The position numbers and the translations under genes are program-made. Below, in pieces: positions 8,815-18,114 of a stretch of 64,000 bases of DNA. The stretch is from an uncultured Prevotellaceae bacterium. GTDB lineage: Bacteria > Bacteroidota > Bacteroidia > Bacteroidales > Bacteroidaceae. Location: NCBI GenBank assembly GCA_900314715.1, contig OMWI01000005.1, forward strand, positions 45,031-109,030, in the 5' to 3' direction. Each line of letters begins with the position of its first letter. The stretch's first letter is position 1. The notes beneath the pieces were generated by a model. It saw only the letters and a list, made by a program, of their open reading frames with translations. It had not been told where the DNA came from and did no database searches.

Positions 8815-11800
8815 ATGCGTTACAGACTTATCCATATCATCATTCTATGTCTGACTCCTTTATATATTTATGGTCAAGACATCTTTAGTCAAAGGGTTAG
8901 TCCTGTTGGTGGACTTTCCAACTATTTTGTCATCAACCTTGCCATCGACGGTGATGGCTATGTGTGGGTGGCTACGGAGTCAGGACTAAATAGGATAACA
9001 GGAAAATGGAGTAATACCATTCCAACTACAGAAAATGGTAGTGGTCAACACATCTCAACCCTTCATCATCATGCTGCTTCTGGGCTAATGCTTATTGGCT
9101 TGGAAGATGGTTTGTGTGCCTATGATTACAAACATGGAAAGATGATCAGATTGGGTGAGTCAGATGGACTAATCAATTACAGTATCGATGACATAGCCGC
9201 GGCTAATGACGGTGGTGTATGGTTGATATACGGTAATGGTCGTGTTCAACATTTCAATTGTAACACTCTAAAAGCTAAAGAGCAAAAACTAAACGATTAT
9301 CATGGCAACCGTTGCGGTATGGACGACGGCATGGGACATCTATACATTGGCTATGCCCAACAAGGTATGGGTATTTTAAACCTCGCAAATGGTACCATGA
9401 CAACTTTCGCACATCGTTCTGGAGATGAGACCAGTTTGCCTGGTAACAATGTGCGTTGTATCTTCAAAGACAATCATGGTCGTATCTGGGTTGGTACAGA
9501 TCATGGATTGGCGCTCTTTCATCCCGAAGATGGAGTATTCACGAAAGTGACAAGACAGGCAGATGACTATGATGACAACGTTTATGACATCAAACAGATG
9601 GACGATGGTACACTCTGGGTAGCCACAGACATGGGTGGTGTGAAAGTCATCAATTTGCAAGACATCAAATCTGGTGAAAGATTGCATTATTCTCCCATAC
9701 ACGTGCAGACATCATCCATCAACGTGCGAAGTATTGTGCAAGATGAATTTGGCAACATCTGGTTGGGTAACCATAGCACTGGTGTTGATTTCATCAGTGC
9801 ACTTAAGTCCCCCTTCAAGGTGTTTACCAGTGAGACCAATAACAACCTTGCCAATATTCCTCCCATTTATGCCATAGCTAAAGATGGTAATGGAGGTTTT
9901 TGGTTAGGCTGTGAAGACGAACTGTCGCTTTGGAAAGACAACCATCTTATTACCCAATGGCCTATTCAGAGTATGGCTCGCCGTGAACACTCCTTCCCTC
10001 GCTGTCTCATGGTTGACAAAGATGGATTTGTTTGGTTGGGGATGGAGGACGAAGGAATTATCAGGTTCAATCCTCACGATGGTCGTTTTCAACGAATCAA
10101 CATCGGACATGAAGCTTCCGACATTCATTCTTTTGCGCAAGATTTCACGGGGCGCATCTGGATAGGGACAGAATTCGGTGTCTATACCTATGCTAATGGG
10201 AAAGTAACGGAAGAATATTATATCACCAAAATCACTCACCATGCACCCGTCACAGGTTTCTTATGGCTCAGTAGCGAAGATATATTGGTCAGTACGTTAG
10301 GAATGGGAGCTTTTACCATCAACACGCGTACACGAAAAAGCATTTCTCTTCGTACATCCAATGGACTTCCCTCCGACAAAATCAACCAAATAATTGCCGA
10401 CCATGAACAAGGCGTATGGTTGGCTACAACTGAGGGATTGGTTCATATTGCAGACCCCATGCACATGAAAGGTATCACCATATTCGACCAACGAAACGGA
10501 CTTGCAGACAACCATATCAGGGCTTTGCAACAAGATCATTCCAAACGAATTTGGGTGAGTACCTTTTCGGGCATTTCCTGTATGAACAAACAAGAGGGAA
10601 GATTCCACAATTACGATTACTTTGACGATAAGCATTTAAACGGATTTGCCAGTGGTGCAGCTATTACTACTGACGATGGCTCCATCTACTTCGGATCGTC
10701 CAGTGGTCTTTGTGTCTTTAATCCCAAATATTTCAATGATGCGCCTCGGATGTCAGACGTTCAGATTGTTACCTGCGAAGCATATAACCCTGTGGGCAGC
10801 GACACGAAAATCCAACAATTGGTACCAGATAAAAATGGACGAGTACATACCTCATACAAGCAAAATACGTTGCGATTGGCGTTTACGGTGCGCAACTCTG
10901 CACAAATTGGACATGAGGAGTATAGTTATATGATGAAGGGAATGGACGACAAATGGTATTATATCAATGGTGACCAAGATGTCGTCTTCCGTGGGCTTCG
11001 TCCAGGACATTACACCTTTGTCTTACGTTCCAAATTGAAGAGCCAGAACTGGGAAGATGCTTCCGTCACACAATTGGACATCATTATCAGTCCACCTTTC
11101 TGGCGTACATGGTGGGCATACATGTTATATGCGTTGATTATCATGCTATGGGCATGGTACGCACTTCGATCATACAAACGCAAACTGGCACTTCGTTCCT
11201 CTCTTGAAATTGAAAGACGTGAAAATCTTCAGAAGCAAGAACTGAATGAGGAACGCTTGCGATTCTTCACCAATATCACCCATGAATTGCGCACACCACT
11301 TACACTCATACTTGGTCCTCTTTATGATTTAGCTGAAGACCAGAATTTACCACAACAATATCGCCACCGCGTGTCTTTGATTCAGAAAAACGCAGAACAT
11401 TTGCGCAGCCTTATCAACGAATTATTAGAATTCCGTAAGACCGAAACACAAAACCGACGACTTACGGTAGCCAAGGGGAATATTGGTCAATTTGTTCGTG
11501 AGATATGTCTCAATTACAAAGAACTATATCTCAATCCACAAGTGCAATTCCACTATGATATTGACGAACAAACACCAGACATCTATTTTGACTCTGAGGT
11601 CATCACTACCATCCTCAACAATTTTCTTTCAAATGCCATCAAATATACCGAACGAGGCAGTATCACAACAACAGTTAGAAAGGAAAAACAAACCATAGAT
11701 ATTTCCGTTACAGATACGGGATATGGAATTGCCAAAGACGCTCTTCCTCATATCTTTGAACGTTATTATCAAGCTGAGGGCAACCATCAGGCATCTGGTA

Positions 11801-12831
11801 CTGGTACTGGTATTGGCTTGGCATTGGTCAAGGCCTTGGCAAATCTCCACGAAGCAAAAATCAACGTTCAAAGTGAAGAAGGACAAGGCAGTTGTTTTAC
11901 TCTTTCGTTAGACATAAACAACACCTACCCCACTGCCCTTCATAAGGAAGACAACCGTCCACAATCTCTCCCCAAAGAGAAAGACTTGGAAAGTGTTGCA
12001 TCTCCCATCATCAATGAGTCAGATGAGACTATCGAGGAAAATCCAACACTTCTCATAGTCGAAGATAATGCTGACATCCGTGAATATATTGCAGACTCCT
12101 TTGCCGAGGATTTCCACATCCTTCAAGCTGAAAACGGAGAAGTGGGATTGCAGATGGCTCAACAACACATTCCCGACATTATCGTTAGCGACATCATGAT
12201 GCCACAAATGAATGGCATACTACTCACCCGACTATTGAAAGACGACATTCGTACCAGTCATATTCCCATCATCCTTTTGACAGCCAAGACCACCGATGAA
12301 GACAAGGAAGAGGGTTACGAAAGTGGAGCAGACTCATATCTCACCAAACCTTTCACCGCAAAATTGCTGGCTAAGCGCATCCAAAACCTACTCACCGCAC
12401 GTCGTCGTTTGGCAGAACTGATTACTGCCAGGAAGGAAGATACACAAGAACAACCCTCAAACAATTCTCTTTCCTCACTTGATTCTTCCCTCACCTCTAA
12501 ACTGAGTAGTCTCGACTGCAAATTCCTTGAGAAACTGAATGGTATTATCAACGATAACATCATGAGCCAAAACATTGATATGCCATTCCTCACTGACCGC
12601 ATGGCCATGAGTCATAGCACCTTCTATCGCAAGGTAAAAGCCTTAACAGGTATGACAGCCAAGGAATATGTGCGCAAATTGCAATTGCAACATTGTTATC
12701 AATTGCTTGAGAGCGGCGAATACAATGTCAACGAGGCGGCCATGATGACAGGCTTTAACCAAATGGCTCATTTCCGTGAGGTCTTCAAGAATGAGTTCGG
12801 CATACTACCCTCTGAAGTAAAGAGAAAATAG
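8815..12831 (+). CDS. Hybrid two-component system sensor/regulator (HTCS)
   Basis: 1338 residues combining sensor, kinase, receiver and DNA-binding domain in one chain. After a signal peptide, residues ~25-640 are Reg_prop beta-propeller repeats (GYVWVATESGLNRI, GRIWVGTDHGLAL, KRIWVSTFSGIS), then a Y_Y_Y domain (~690-760), one transmembrane helix (~763-785, WWAYMLYALIIMLWAWYAL), a HisKA domain with phospho-acceptor H823 (FFTNITHELRTPL), an HATPase_c domain (NNFLSNAIKYT, GTGTGIGLALV), a receiver with D1126 (IIVSDIMMPQMNG), and a C-terminal AraC-type HTH (MSHSTFYRKVKALTGM). All key residues are present. HTCS proteins bind a specific oligosaccharide in the periplasm and activate their polysaccharide utilisation locus; the neighbours here point to a pectin fragment as ligand. 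Confidence 0.95.
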   Translation: MRYRLIHIIILCLTPLYIYGQDIFSQRVSPVGGLSNYFVINLAIDGDGYVWVATESGLNRITGKWSNTIPTTENGSGQHISTLHHHAASGLMLIGLEDGLCAYDYKHGKMIRLGESDGLINYSIDDIAAANDGGVWLIYGNGRVQHFNCNTLKAKEQKLNDYHGNRCGMDDGMGHLYIGYAQQGMGILNLANGTMTTFAHRSGDETSLPGNNVRCIFKDNHGRIWVGTDHGLALFHPEDGVFTKVTRQADDYDDNVYDIKQMDDGTLWVATDMGGVKVINLQDIKSGERLHYSPIHVQTSSINVRSIVQDEFGNIWLGNHSTGVDFISALKSPFKVFTSETNNNLANIPPIYAIAKDGNGGFWLGCEDELSLWKDNHLITQWPIQSMARREHSFPRCLMVDKDGFVWLGMEDEGIIRFNPHDGRFQRINIGHEASDIHSFAQDFTGRIWIGTEFGVYTYANGKVTEEYYITKITHHAPVTGFLWLSSEDILVSTLGMGAFTINTRTRKSISLRTSNGLPSDKINQIIADHEQGVWLATTEGLVHIADPMHMKGITIFDQRNGLADNHIRALQQDHSKRIWVSTFSGISCMNKQEGRFHNYDYFDDKHLNGFASGAAITTDDGSIYFGSSSGLCVFNPKYFNDAPRMSDVQIVTCEAYNPVGSDTKIQQLVPDKNGRVHTSYKQNTLRLAFTVRNSAQIGHEEYSYMMKGMDDKWYYINGDQDVVFRGLRPGHYTFVLRSKLKSQNWEDASVTQLDIIISPPFWRTWWAYMLYALIIMLWAWYALRSYKRKLALRSSLEIERRENLQKQELNEERLRFFTNITHELRTPLTLILGPLYDLAEDQNLPQQYRHRVSLIQKNAEHLRSLINELLEFRKTETQNRRLTVAKGNIGQFVREICLNYKELYLNPQVQFHYDIDEQTPDIYFDSEVITTILNNFLSNAIKYTERGSITTTVRKEKQTIDISVTDTGYGIAKDALPHIFERYYQAEGNHQASGTGTGIGLALVKALANLHEAKINVQSEEGQGSCFTLSLDINNTYPTALHKEDNRPQSLPKEKDLESVASPIINESDETIEENPTLLIVEDNADIREYIADSFAEDFHILQAENGEVGLQMAQQHIPDIIVSDIMMPQMNGILLTRLLKDDIRTSHIPIILLTAKTTDEDKEEGYESGADSYLTKPFTAKLLAKRIQNLLTARRRLAELITARKEDTQEQPSNNSLSSLDSSLTSKLSSLDCKFLEKLNGIINDNIMSQNIDMPFLTDRMAMSHSTFYRKVKALTGMTAKEYVRKLQLQHCYQLLESGEYNVNEAAMMTGFNQMAHFREVFKNEFGILPSEVKRK

Positions 12832-12903
12832 GAGCATTCTCTGACTTGCTACAGATAACTATTATCATTTGATGTAAAAAGTATTGATGAAAGGTAAACT
12901 AAC

Positions 12904-14358
12904 ATGTATAGACTTCGCTTGACTTTCATATCCGTTTTGCTTGCAACTTTATTCACCGAGGGAGTTGCTGCCACATACTATGTGCGCGACTTCGGTGCGA
13001 AAGGCGACGGGCAACATATTGATTCACCTGCCATCAATGCAGCCTTATTAAAAGCGGCCAACGAGGGCGGAGGAACGGTTGTTCTCAATGATGGAACGTA
13101 TCTCTGCTATTCCATCCACTTACAGAGTAACGTTACCCTTAGAATAGAGAAAGGGGCGATACTGAAAGCGGCTCCAGTTACCGAGACACAGGGATATGAC
13201 GAGGCTGAGCATAACGACTACAATAAGTATCAAGACTTCGGACATAGTCATTGGCACAATTCTATGTTGTGGGGAGAGAACCTGCATCATGTAACCATTG
13301 AGGGAGATGGACTCATTGATGGTGCAGACGTACTCACAAGAGGCGGTTCAAGACGCAGCAATACGGGTATGACTACTGCTAACAAAGCACTCGCTCTGCG
13401 TAATTGTCATCACGTTACTATCCGTAATCTCAGTTTCCATGCCTGCGGTCACTTTGCCATGTTGCTTACGGGTGTTGACGATTTACTGATAGAAAATGTT
13501 ATTGCCGATACCAACCGCGATGGTTTCGACATAGATTGTTGCGAGCGTGTCATTATCAGAGGTTGCCATGTAAACACGCTTAACGATGATGCGATTGTCC
13601 TTAAATGTTCGTACGCACTTGGTCAACCGAAACCCACCAAGAACGTGTTGATAGAAAATTGTCACGTCAGCGGTTATGACGTAGGTTCATTGTTGGCAGG
13701 CACTCGAACCACGACCATCGAAAAGGCTCCCGATGGCGATGGTCCTACAGGGCGCATCAAATTGGGTACAGAGTCAAACGGAGGCTTTCAACGTATCACC
13801 ATCCGCAACTGCACCTTTACCCATTGTCGTGGTTTGGCTTTGGAAACAGTTGATGGAGCACCGATGGAGGATATTGACGTTAGCGATATTACGATGCACG
13901 ATATTTGCAACTCGCCCATTTACATCCGATTAGGCAATAGGATGCGAGCGCCAGAGGGTTTCCGTCATTCCACCGTCAATGACATTCGTCTGAACAACAT
14001 TCACGTTACCGATGCCGATAGTCGCTATGCCTGTATCATCGCAGGAGTGGAAGGCAACCCCGTTCGTAATGTGACTCTTAAAAATGTCTCCATCCAATTT
14101 CGTGGAGGGTTAACACTCGATGATGTCAAGCTACAACGAGGGGCCAATCCTTTTTTCGTACCAGAGGCACGAAAGAATGGGGAAAGAGGCGAAGCCAACT
14201 ATCCTGAACCTTCAGCACATGGCATACAACCTGCTTGGGGATTTTCCATCAGCGATGCAGAAAACATCCGACTGAAAAATGTCAAATTGGAACTCATCTA
14301 CCCAGATGAGCGACCCAAATTCCATTTCAAGAATACCAAGAAAATCCGCTTCCGTTGA
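12904..14358 (+). CDS. GH28 family polygalacturonase or rhamnogalacturonan hydrolase
   Basis: 484 residues with a signal peptide ending near GVAA, then YYVRDFGAKGDGQHIDSPAIN, the usual opening of GH28 right-handed beta-helices. The catalytic aspartates appear in NRDGFD (D206) and NDDAIVLK (D228, D229), and the substrate-binding RIK is at 284-286 (TGRIKLGTES). The third canonical motif GHG is not obvious: the equivalent strand reads SGYDVGSLLAG. GH28 enzymes hydrolyse galacturonan or alternating rhamnogalacturonan; the altered third motif makes a non-homogalacturonan substrate possible. It follows the HTCS by 72 bp on the same strand without a clear separate promoter, so it probably belongs to the same operon. 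Confidence 0.88.
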   Translation: MYRLRLTFISVLLATLFTEGVAATYYVRDFGAKGDGQHIDSPAINAALLKAANEGGGTVVLNDGTYLCYSIHLQSNVTLRIEKGAILKAAPVTETQGYDEAEHNDYNKYQDFGHSHWHNSMLWGENLHHVTIEGDGLIDGADVLTRGGSRRSNTGMTTANKALALRNCHHVTIRNLSFHACGHFAMLLTGVDDLLIENVIADTNRDGFDIDCCERVIIRGCHVNTLNDDAIVLKCSYALGQPKPTKNVLIENCHVSGYDVGSLLAGTRTTTIEKAPDGDGPTGRIKLGTESNGGFQRITIRNCTFTHCRGLALETVDGAPMEDIDVSDITMHDICNSPIYIRLGNRMRAPEGFRHSTVNDIRLNNIHVTDADSRYACIIAGVEGNPVRNVTLKNVSIQFRGGLTLDDVKLQRGANPFFVPEARKNGERGEANYPEPSAHGIQPAWGFSISDAENIRLKNVKLELIYPDERPKFHFKNTKKIRFR

Positions 14359-14476
14359 AGATTCACAACCAAACTTTCTTTTGAAAACAACTCATTTGAG
14401 TGCGCTAAACGATATGTTTAGTGGTGATAAAGACTATGTTTATTATCCGAAAACACATGAGTTATGTAGACTTCCG

Positions 14477-14742
14477 AAAGACCTCCCGTTATTTAGGTTA
14501 ATTTGTTCTGTATCATCGATTTATATTTTTCAAGACCTCATGTAACACCTCACCTAAGACCTCATGCAAGACCTCACCTAAGACCTCCCGTTGAAGATGG
14601 GATAAGTTTGCAAATAAATGAACGAGCGCGAGAAGAATCAACAAAAAACAAGGTAACAAGACGGGAGGTCTTACATGAGGTGTTGATATTTATAACATCT
14701 TAATAATTAGAACTTTAAGTGAAAATAGGGGAGGTCTTGCCA
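14477..14742. repeat. Cluster of 12-bp AAGACCTC repeats in direct and inverted orientation
   Basis: Five consecutive 12-bp units start at 14532, 14544, 14556, 14568 and 14580: AAGACCTCATGT, AACACCTCACCT, AAGACCTCATGC, AAGACCTCACCT, AAGACCTCCCGT. Two inverted units occupy 14661-14684. A single direct copy of the core lies at 14477-14490 and a single inverted core at 14729-14742. The layout is roughly symmetric around 14620. It occupies most of the 512-bp gap between the GH28 gene and the flippase gene; no credible protein-coding gene was seen there. Confidence 0.85.
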
Positions 14743-14870
14743 AAAAGGATGTTTTTCTCGTTGTATTTAGGAGCCAAAGTTTTAGCGGACAACAAAAATG
14801 GAGATACTGGATTTGTTTTCTTTCATATCAGAATGAATGTAATATTTTGGGGAAAGAAACGTTATTAATA

Positions 14871-16355
14871 ATGATGCACAAGGAAGAAAGACGGAATAAT
14901 TATTCTCACATCCTCAAATACACTGGGCTCTTTGGTGGAGTTCAGGGTATTAGTATATTGGTTGGAATCATCCGCAATAAGATTGTGGCATGGTTGTTAG
15001 GACCAGAAGGAATGGGATTGATTTCTTTGTTCAACTCCACCATCAAATTAGTAAGCGATTCCACCAACCTCGGACTCTCGATGAGTGCGGTGAGAGAGAT
15101 TTCTGATGCTTATGAGAAAGATGACAAAGAGAAATTGCAACATGCCATCAAGCTCATCCGCTCATGGAGTTGTCTCACGGCATTATTAGGAATGTTTGTG
15201 TGCATCGTGATGAGTCATTGGCTCGACAAATGGACATTTACATGGGGCGATCATACGTTGCACTTCATCTTATTGTCGCCCGTGGTAGCTCTCATGGCTC
15301 TTACAGGAGGCGAGACCGCCATTCTCAAAGGAACAAGACGTTTGAAGCAATTAGCTATCATTTCCGTCTATAATGTGGTTTTGTCGCTTTTCGTGGTTGT
15401 TCCTCTTTACTATATTTGGGGTGAATCTGCGATTGTCCCCACTCTATTCCTCCTTGCGCTCATCCAAATGATACTCACCATTGGTTTTTCTTACCGACTC
15501 TATCCCTTAAAAATATCGTTCAACCGTTCACAAATGTCAGAGGGAATAGGAATGGTGCAATTAGGCATTTCGTTTGTCATTGCGGGAATCCTGGGAAGTG
15601 GTGCGGATTTCGTGATTCGTTCATTCTTGAATAACGTAGGTTCATTAGACACCGTAGGACTCTATAATGCGGGATATGTAATGACCGTTATCTATGCGGG
15701 AATGGTTTTCTCTGCGATGGAAACCGATTATTTCCCACGTTTGTCGGGCGTGAATGGTACTGGTTATTTGCTCAACGATACGATTAACAAACAGATAGAG
15801 GTTTCTTTGTTGTTAATCTCACCTATGTTGGTGGCGTTTTTGATAGGACTGCCCATCTTACTGCCCCTACTCTACACGGGTAAATTTATGCCCGTATTGG
15901 GTATGATGCAAATTACGGTACTCGCCATGTACATGCGAGCCATCAAACTCCCCATCTCCTATTTGCCTCTTGCCAAAGGAGATTCCCTCTCATATCTACT
16001 CATGGAAAGCATCTATGACATTGTTGTGGTGGCTTTAGTGATGGTTTGTTATCATTATTGGGGATTGACAGGAACGGGATTAGCACTAACCACCGCATCT
16101 GTCATTGACTTTATCATATTGGTTGTTTATATGCGATTCAAATATGGATACATATTATCAACGCAAGTCATGAAATACGCGATTATCCAAATCCCCATTG
16201 GCTTACTTGCGTATAGTCTTACCTTCATTGATCGTGATTGGAAATACTGGATAGGTGGAGTCTTACTAACCATCATTAGCGCCATTATCTCTCTCAACAT
16301 CTTACACGCTAAGACGCATCTGTGGAATAGTTTGAAGAAGAAAGCCCGTAAATAA
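14871..16355 (+). CDS. Polysaccharide/O-antigen flippase, Wzx-like (MOP superfamily)
   Basis: About 494 residues from the ATG at 14871; an in-frame TTG at 14847 is a weaker start. The protein is hydrophobic with about 12-14 predicted membrane helices, beginning YTGLFGGVQGISILVGIIRN, a pattern common in O-antigen and lipid III flippases. The conserved GPEGMGLISLFNS loop and LGLSMSAVREIS segment fit Wzx-type oligosaccharide translocases, which move undecaprenyl-linked glycans across the inner membrane. It is followed after 8 bp by a GT2 glycosyltransferase, so the two likely act in one surface-glycan pathway. No other glycan biosynthesis genes are next to them, which is unusual for a complete cluster. 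Family-level assignment is solid; the exact substrate is unknown. Confidence 0.85.
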   Translation: MMHKEERRNNYSHILKYTGLFGGVQGISILVGIIRNKIVAWLLGPEGMGLISLFNSTIKLVSDSTNLGLSMSAVREISDAYEKDDKEKLQHAIKLIRSWSCLTALLGMFVCIVMSHWLDKWTFTWGDHTLHFILLSPVVALMALTGGETAILKGTRRLKQLAIISVYNVVLSLFVVVPLYYIWGESAIVPTLFLLALIQMILTIGFSYRLYPLKISFNRSQMSEGIGMVQLGISFVIAGILGSGADFVIRSFLNNVGSLDTVGLYNAGYVMTVIYAGMVFSAMETDYFPRLSGVNGTGYLLNDTINKQIEVSLLLISPMLVAFLIGLPILLPLLYTGKFMPVLGMMQITVLAMYMRAIKLPISYLPLAKGDSLSYLLMESIYDIVVVALVMVCYHYWGLTGTGLALTTASVIDFIILVVYMRFKYGYILSTQVMKYAIIQIPIGLLAYSLTFIDRDWKYWIGGVLLTIISAIISLNILHAKTHLWNSLKKKARK

Positions 16356-16363
16356 AGTGAGGA

Positions 16364-17365
16364 ATGATAGAAGTAACTATTCTCGTAGCGGTCTATAATG
16401 CAGAAAAATACTTGCGTGAATGTCTTGACTCACTTCTGAATCAAACGCTTCAGGAAATTCAAGTGATTTGCATTGATGATGCTTCCACAGACTCTTCTTT
16501 ATCCATCATTCAGGAATATGCCCAGAAAGACAAGCGCTTTGAATATCTTAGTTTAAAGGAAAACAAAGGACAAGCTCACGCACGCAACGTAGGACTTCAG
16601 CAAGCAAAGGGCAAATATATCTGTTTTTTGGATAGCGATGATTTTTTCTCGGATGATGCACTTGAAAAAGCCGTAGAGGTTTTCAATAATCATGAGCAAA
16701 CAGATTGCGTCTTGTTCCATGTAGAGAATTGCGACGAAAAAGGCAACAAGGTTTCCGATTATCCCATGCAACCATTCGATAAACTATCGGGCATAGATGC
16801 ATTTGAACAAAGTCTTACTTGGAAGATTCATGGGATTTACATAGTGAGGGCCGACATTCATCGGCAATTCCCATACGATGAAAGTTGCAAGACGTATAGT
16901 GACGATAACACCACTCGCATTCATTATTATAAATCAAGCGAAGTGAGATGTTGTTCGGGTATTTACCATTATCGTCATCATGACAATTCAGTAACCCATC
17001 GCATAGATGCTTCTCGTTTCAATTATCTCAGAGCCAACGAGAGTATGAAACGACAATTGTTTGAGTTGGGAGCATCAGACAGGATTTTAAACCTTTACGA
17101 AAATGTCAGATGGTTGGTATTGATTGACCAATATATGTTTTATTTCAATCATCGCCAACAACTTTCCCCCACGGAAAAAGAATACGGACTATCCGAAATC
17201 AAACGAGTTTGGAACAACATCGAAACCGACCGCCTCTCTTTCCGCAATCGCATGAAATTCGGCTACATCCCCTTCAAATGTTCATGGCCATTATTCCGCA
17301 TTCAAGAAGAAATCTATTTCACATTGAGAAAAATATACCATCCTCACATGTTGTTATTATTCTGA
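16364..17365 (+). CDS. Family 2 glycosyltransferase
   Basis: 333 residues; the GT-A fold is clear in the first 120: VTILVAVYNAEKYLRECLDS, VICIDDASTDSSLSI, the KENKGQAHARNVGL nucleotide-sugar segment, and the metal-binding FLDSDD near residue 92. The C-terminal half is less conserved and probably sets acceptor choice. A GAGG ribosome-binding-like sequence precedes the ATG. No transmembrane helices, so it should act at the cytoplasmic face of the inner membrane, adding a sugar to the lipid-linked glycan handled by the flippase 8 bp upstream. The donor sugar cannot be read from the sequence. It converges with the DUF2442 gene only 5 bp downstream. Confidence 0.9.
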   Translation: MIEVTILVAVYNAEKYLRECLDSLLNQTLQEIQVICIDDASTDSSLSIIQEYAQKDKRFEYLSLKENKGQAHARNVGLQQAKGKYICFLDSDDFFSDDALEKAVEVFNNHEQTDCVLFHVENCDEKGNKVSDYPMQPFDKLSGIDAFEQSLTWKIHGIYIVRADIHRQFPYDESCKTYSDDNTTRIHYYKSSEVRCCSGIYHYRHHDNSVTHRIDASRFNYLRANESMKRQLFELGASDRILNLYENVRWLVLIDQYMFYFNHRQQLSPTEKEYGLSEIKRVWNNIETDRLSFRNRMKFGYIPFKCSWPLFRIQEEIYFTLRKIYHPHMLLLF

Positions 17366-17370
17366 ATACT

Positions 17371-17610
17371 TTATGCTCCCATAAAATCTAATTCATTCCG
17401 CTTAATAACCAACGGATAACGTTCTGGATGTCGGAGGCTATCAATTTCAAGATCAACGTCAAGATCTGGCCACTCAATGGCTTCGGAACCACTCATCTGG
17501 ACGTTTAACACACTTCGAATAGGAGCATCCTGCATCCATGGAACTCGGTTGTACGACAAGAAATAGTCGTGTCCACAAACAGAAAGCATGATTCCTTGAG
17601 CGTTAATCAT
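17371..17610 (-). CDS. DUF2442 domain protein
   Basis: 79 residues starting at MINAQGIMLSV (17610), a start that overlaps the end of the DUF4160 frame by 8 bp, the usual coupling of this pair; a longer in-frame ATG at 17661 would overlap by 59 bp. The segment SYNRVPWMQDAPIRSV followed by IEWPDLDVDLEIDSL is characteristic of DUF2442. DUF4160 and DUF2442 genes are commonly found together and have been proposed as toxin-antitoxin-like modules; the biochemical function is not established. Here the partner gene is interrupted, so this gene may be expressed alone or poorly through lost coupling. Confidence 0.75.
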   Translation of the reverse strand: MINAQGIMLSVCGHDYFLSYNRVPWMQDAPIRSVLNVQMSGSEAIEWPDLDVDLEIDSLRHPERYPLVIKRNELDFMGA

Positions 17611-17854
17611 CAATACGCTTGCCGATGTGTTGCTGAAATTGTTCTTTGAATCTGTCTGCATATTCTTCTATGATTTTCTTGATTTCGTTTAACTTGTATT
17701 CGGGTATACCCGAATTCTTTGCCAATTCCACTTGTGGTTCAAGCCAATACTTGGCTTCATGTCTCCCACATATTACATGAATGTGCATCCGTTCCTCCTC
17801 ATTGGAGTATATCTAAAACGTATATTCTCCCTGACGTCTGAATACTGGACTCAT
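17603..17854 (-). pseudogene. DUF4160 gene interrupted by an in-frame TAG
   Basis: From the ATG at 17854 the frame reads MSPVFRRQGEYTF, then a TAG codon at 17813-17815 (codon 14), then IYSNEEERMHIHVICGRHEA and onward to a stop at 17603. The family normally begins with a short strand pattern similar to RxGxYxFFFYSNE followed by HIHV, so the stop replaces one residue in the middle of a well-conserved stretch. Re-initiation at the ATG at 17788 would give a 61-residue product lacking the first strands. A promoter lies just before 17854, supporting that as the original start. Either a recent pseudogene, a sequencing error, or an N-terminally shortened protein. Confidence 0.75.
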
Positions 17855-17871
17855 ATTTTTTCTTTTGAGTA

Positions 17872-17904
17872 CAAAAGTACAATTATTTTTGTAAATATGA
17901 CAAA
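17872..17904 (-). promoter_or_regulatory. Promoter of the DUF4160/DUF2442 pair
   Basis: Minus strand TTTG (17904-17901) and TACTTTTG (17879-17872) are separated by 21 nt. The start site would be near 17865, leaving a leader of about 10 nt before the ATG at 17854. The -7 box sits inside GTACAAAAGTAC, a small GTAC dyad that could be an operator. Confidence 0.6.
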
Positions 17905-18085
17905 ATATTATAGAAAAAGTAAATACAACAAATAGTTACATTATATAAACGACATGATTCGGCATAAAAACGCTTTACATAATGGCAACTGGCTTTCATT
18001 TAGCAATTTCCCACGAAATTTCAATTATTATAGAGCGAACTGCGTTAATTCTCCAAAATCGCTTCGTTATATCAGCATTATTTTG

Positions 18086-18093
18086 TACTTTTG
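18086..18093 (+). promoter_or_regulatory. Probable -7 element for nhaD
   Basis: TACTTTTG matches TAnnTTTG and lies 21 bp before the ATG at 18115. The -33 half is not clear. The rest of the 260-bp gap is AT-rich spacer shared with the divergent DUF4160 promoter. Confidence 0.55.
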
Positions 18094-18114
18094 CAAAAGA
18101 AATAATAATCTGCC

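Noticed and set aside
14279-14703. Short plus-strand frames after the GH28 gene
   Set aside because: They are made from the end of the GH28 gene and the 12-bp repeats (giving a THLRPHARPHLRP-like peptide), with no start context.
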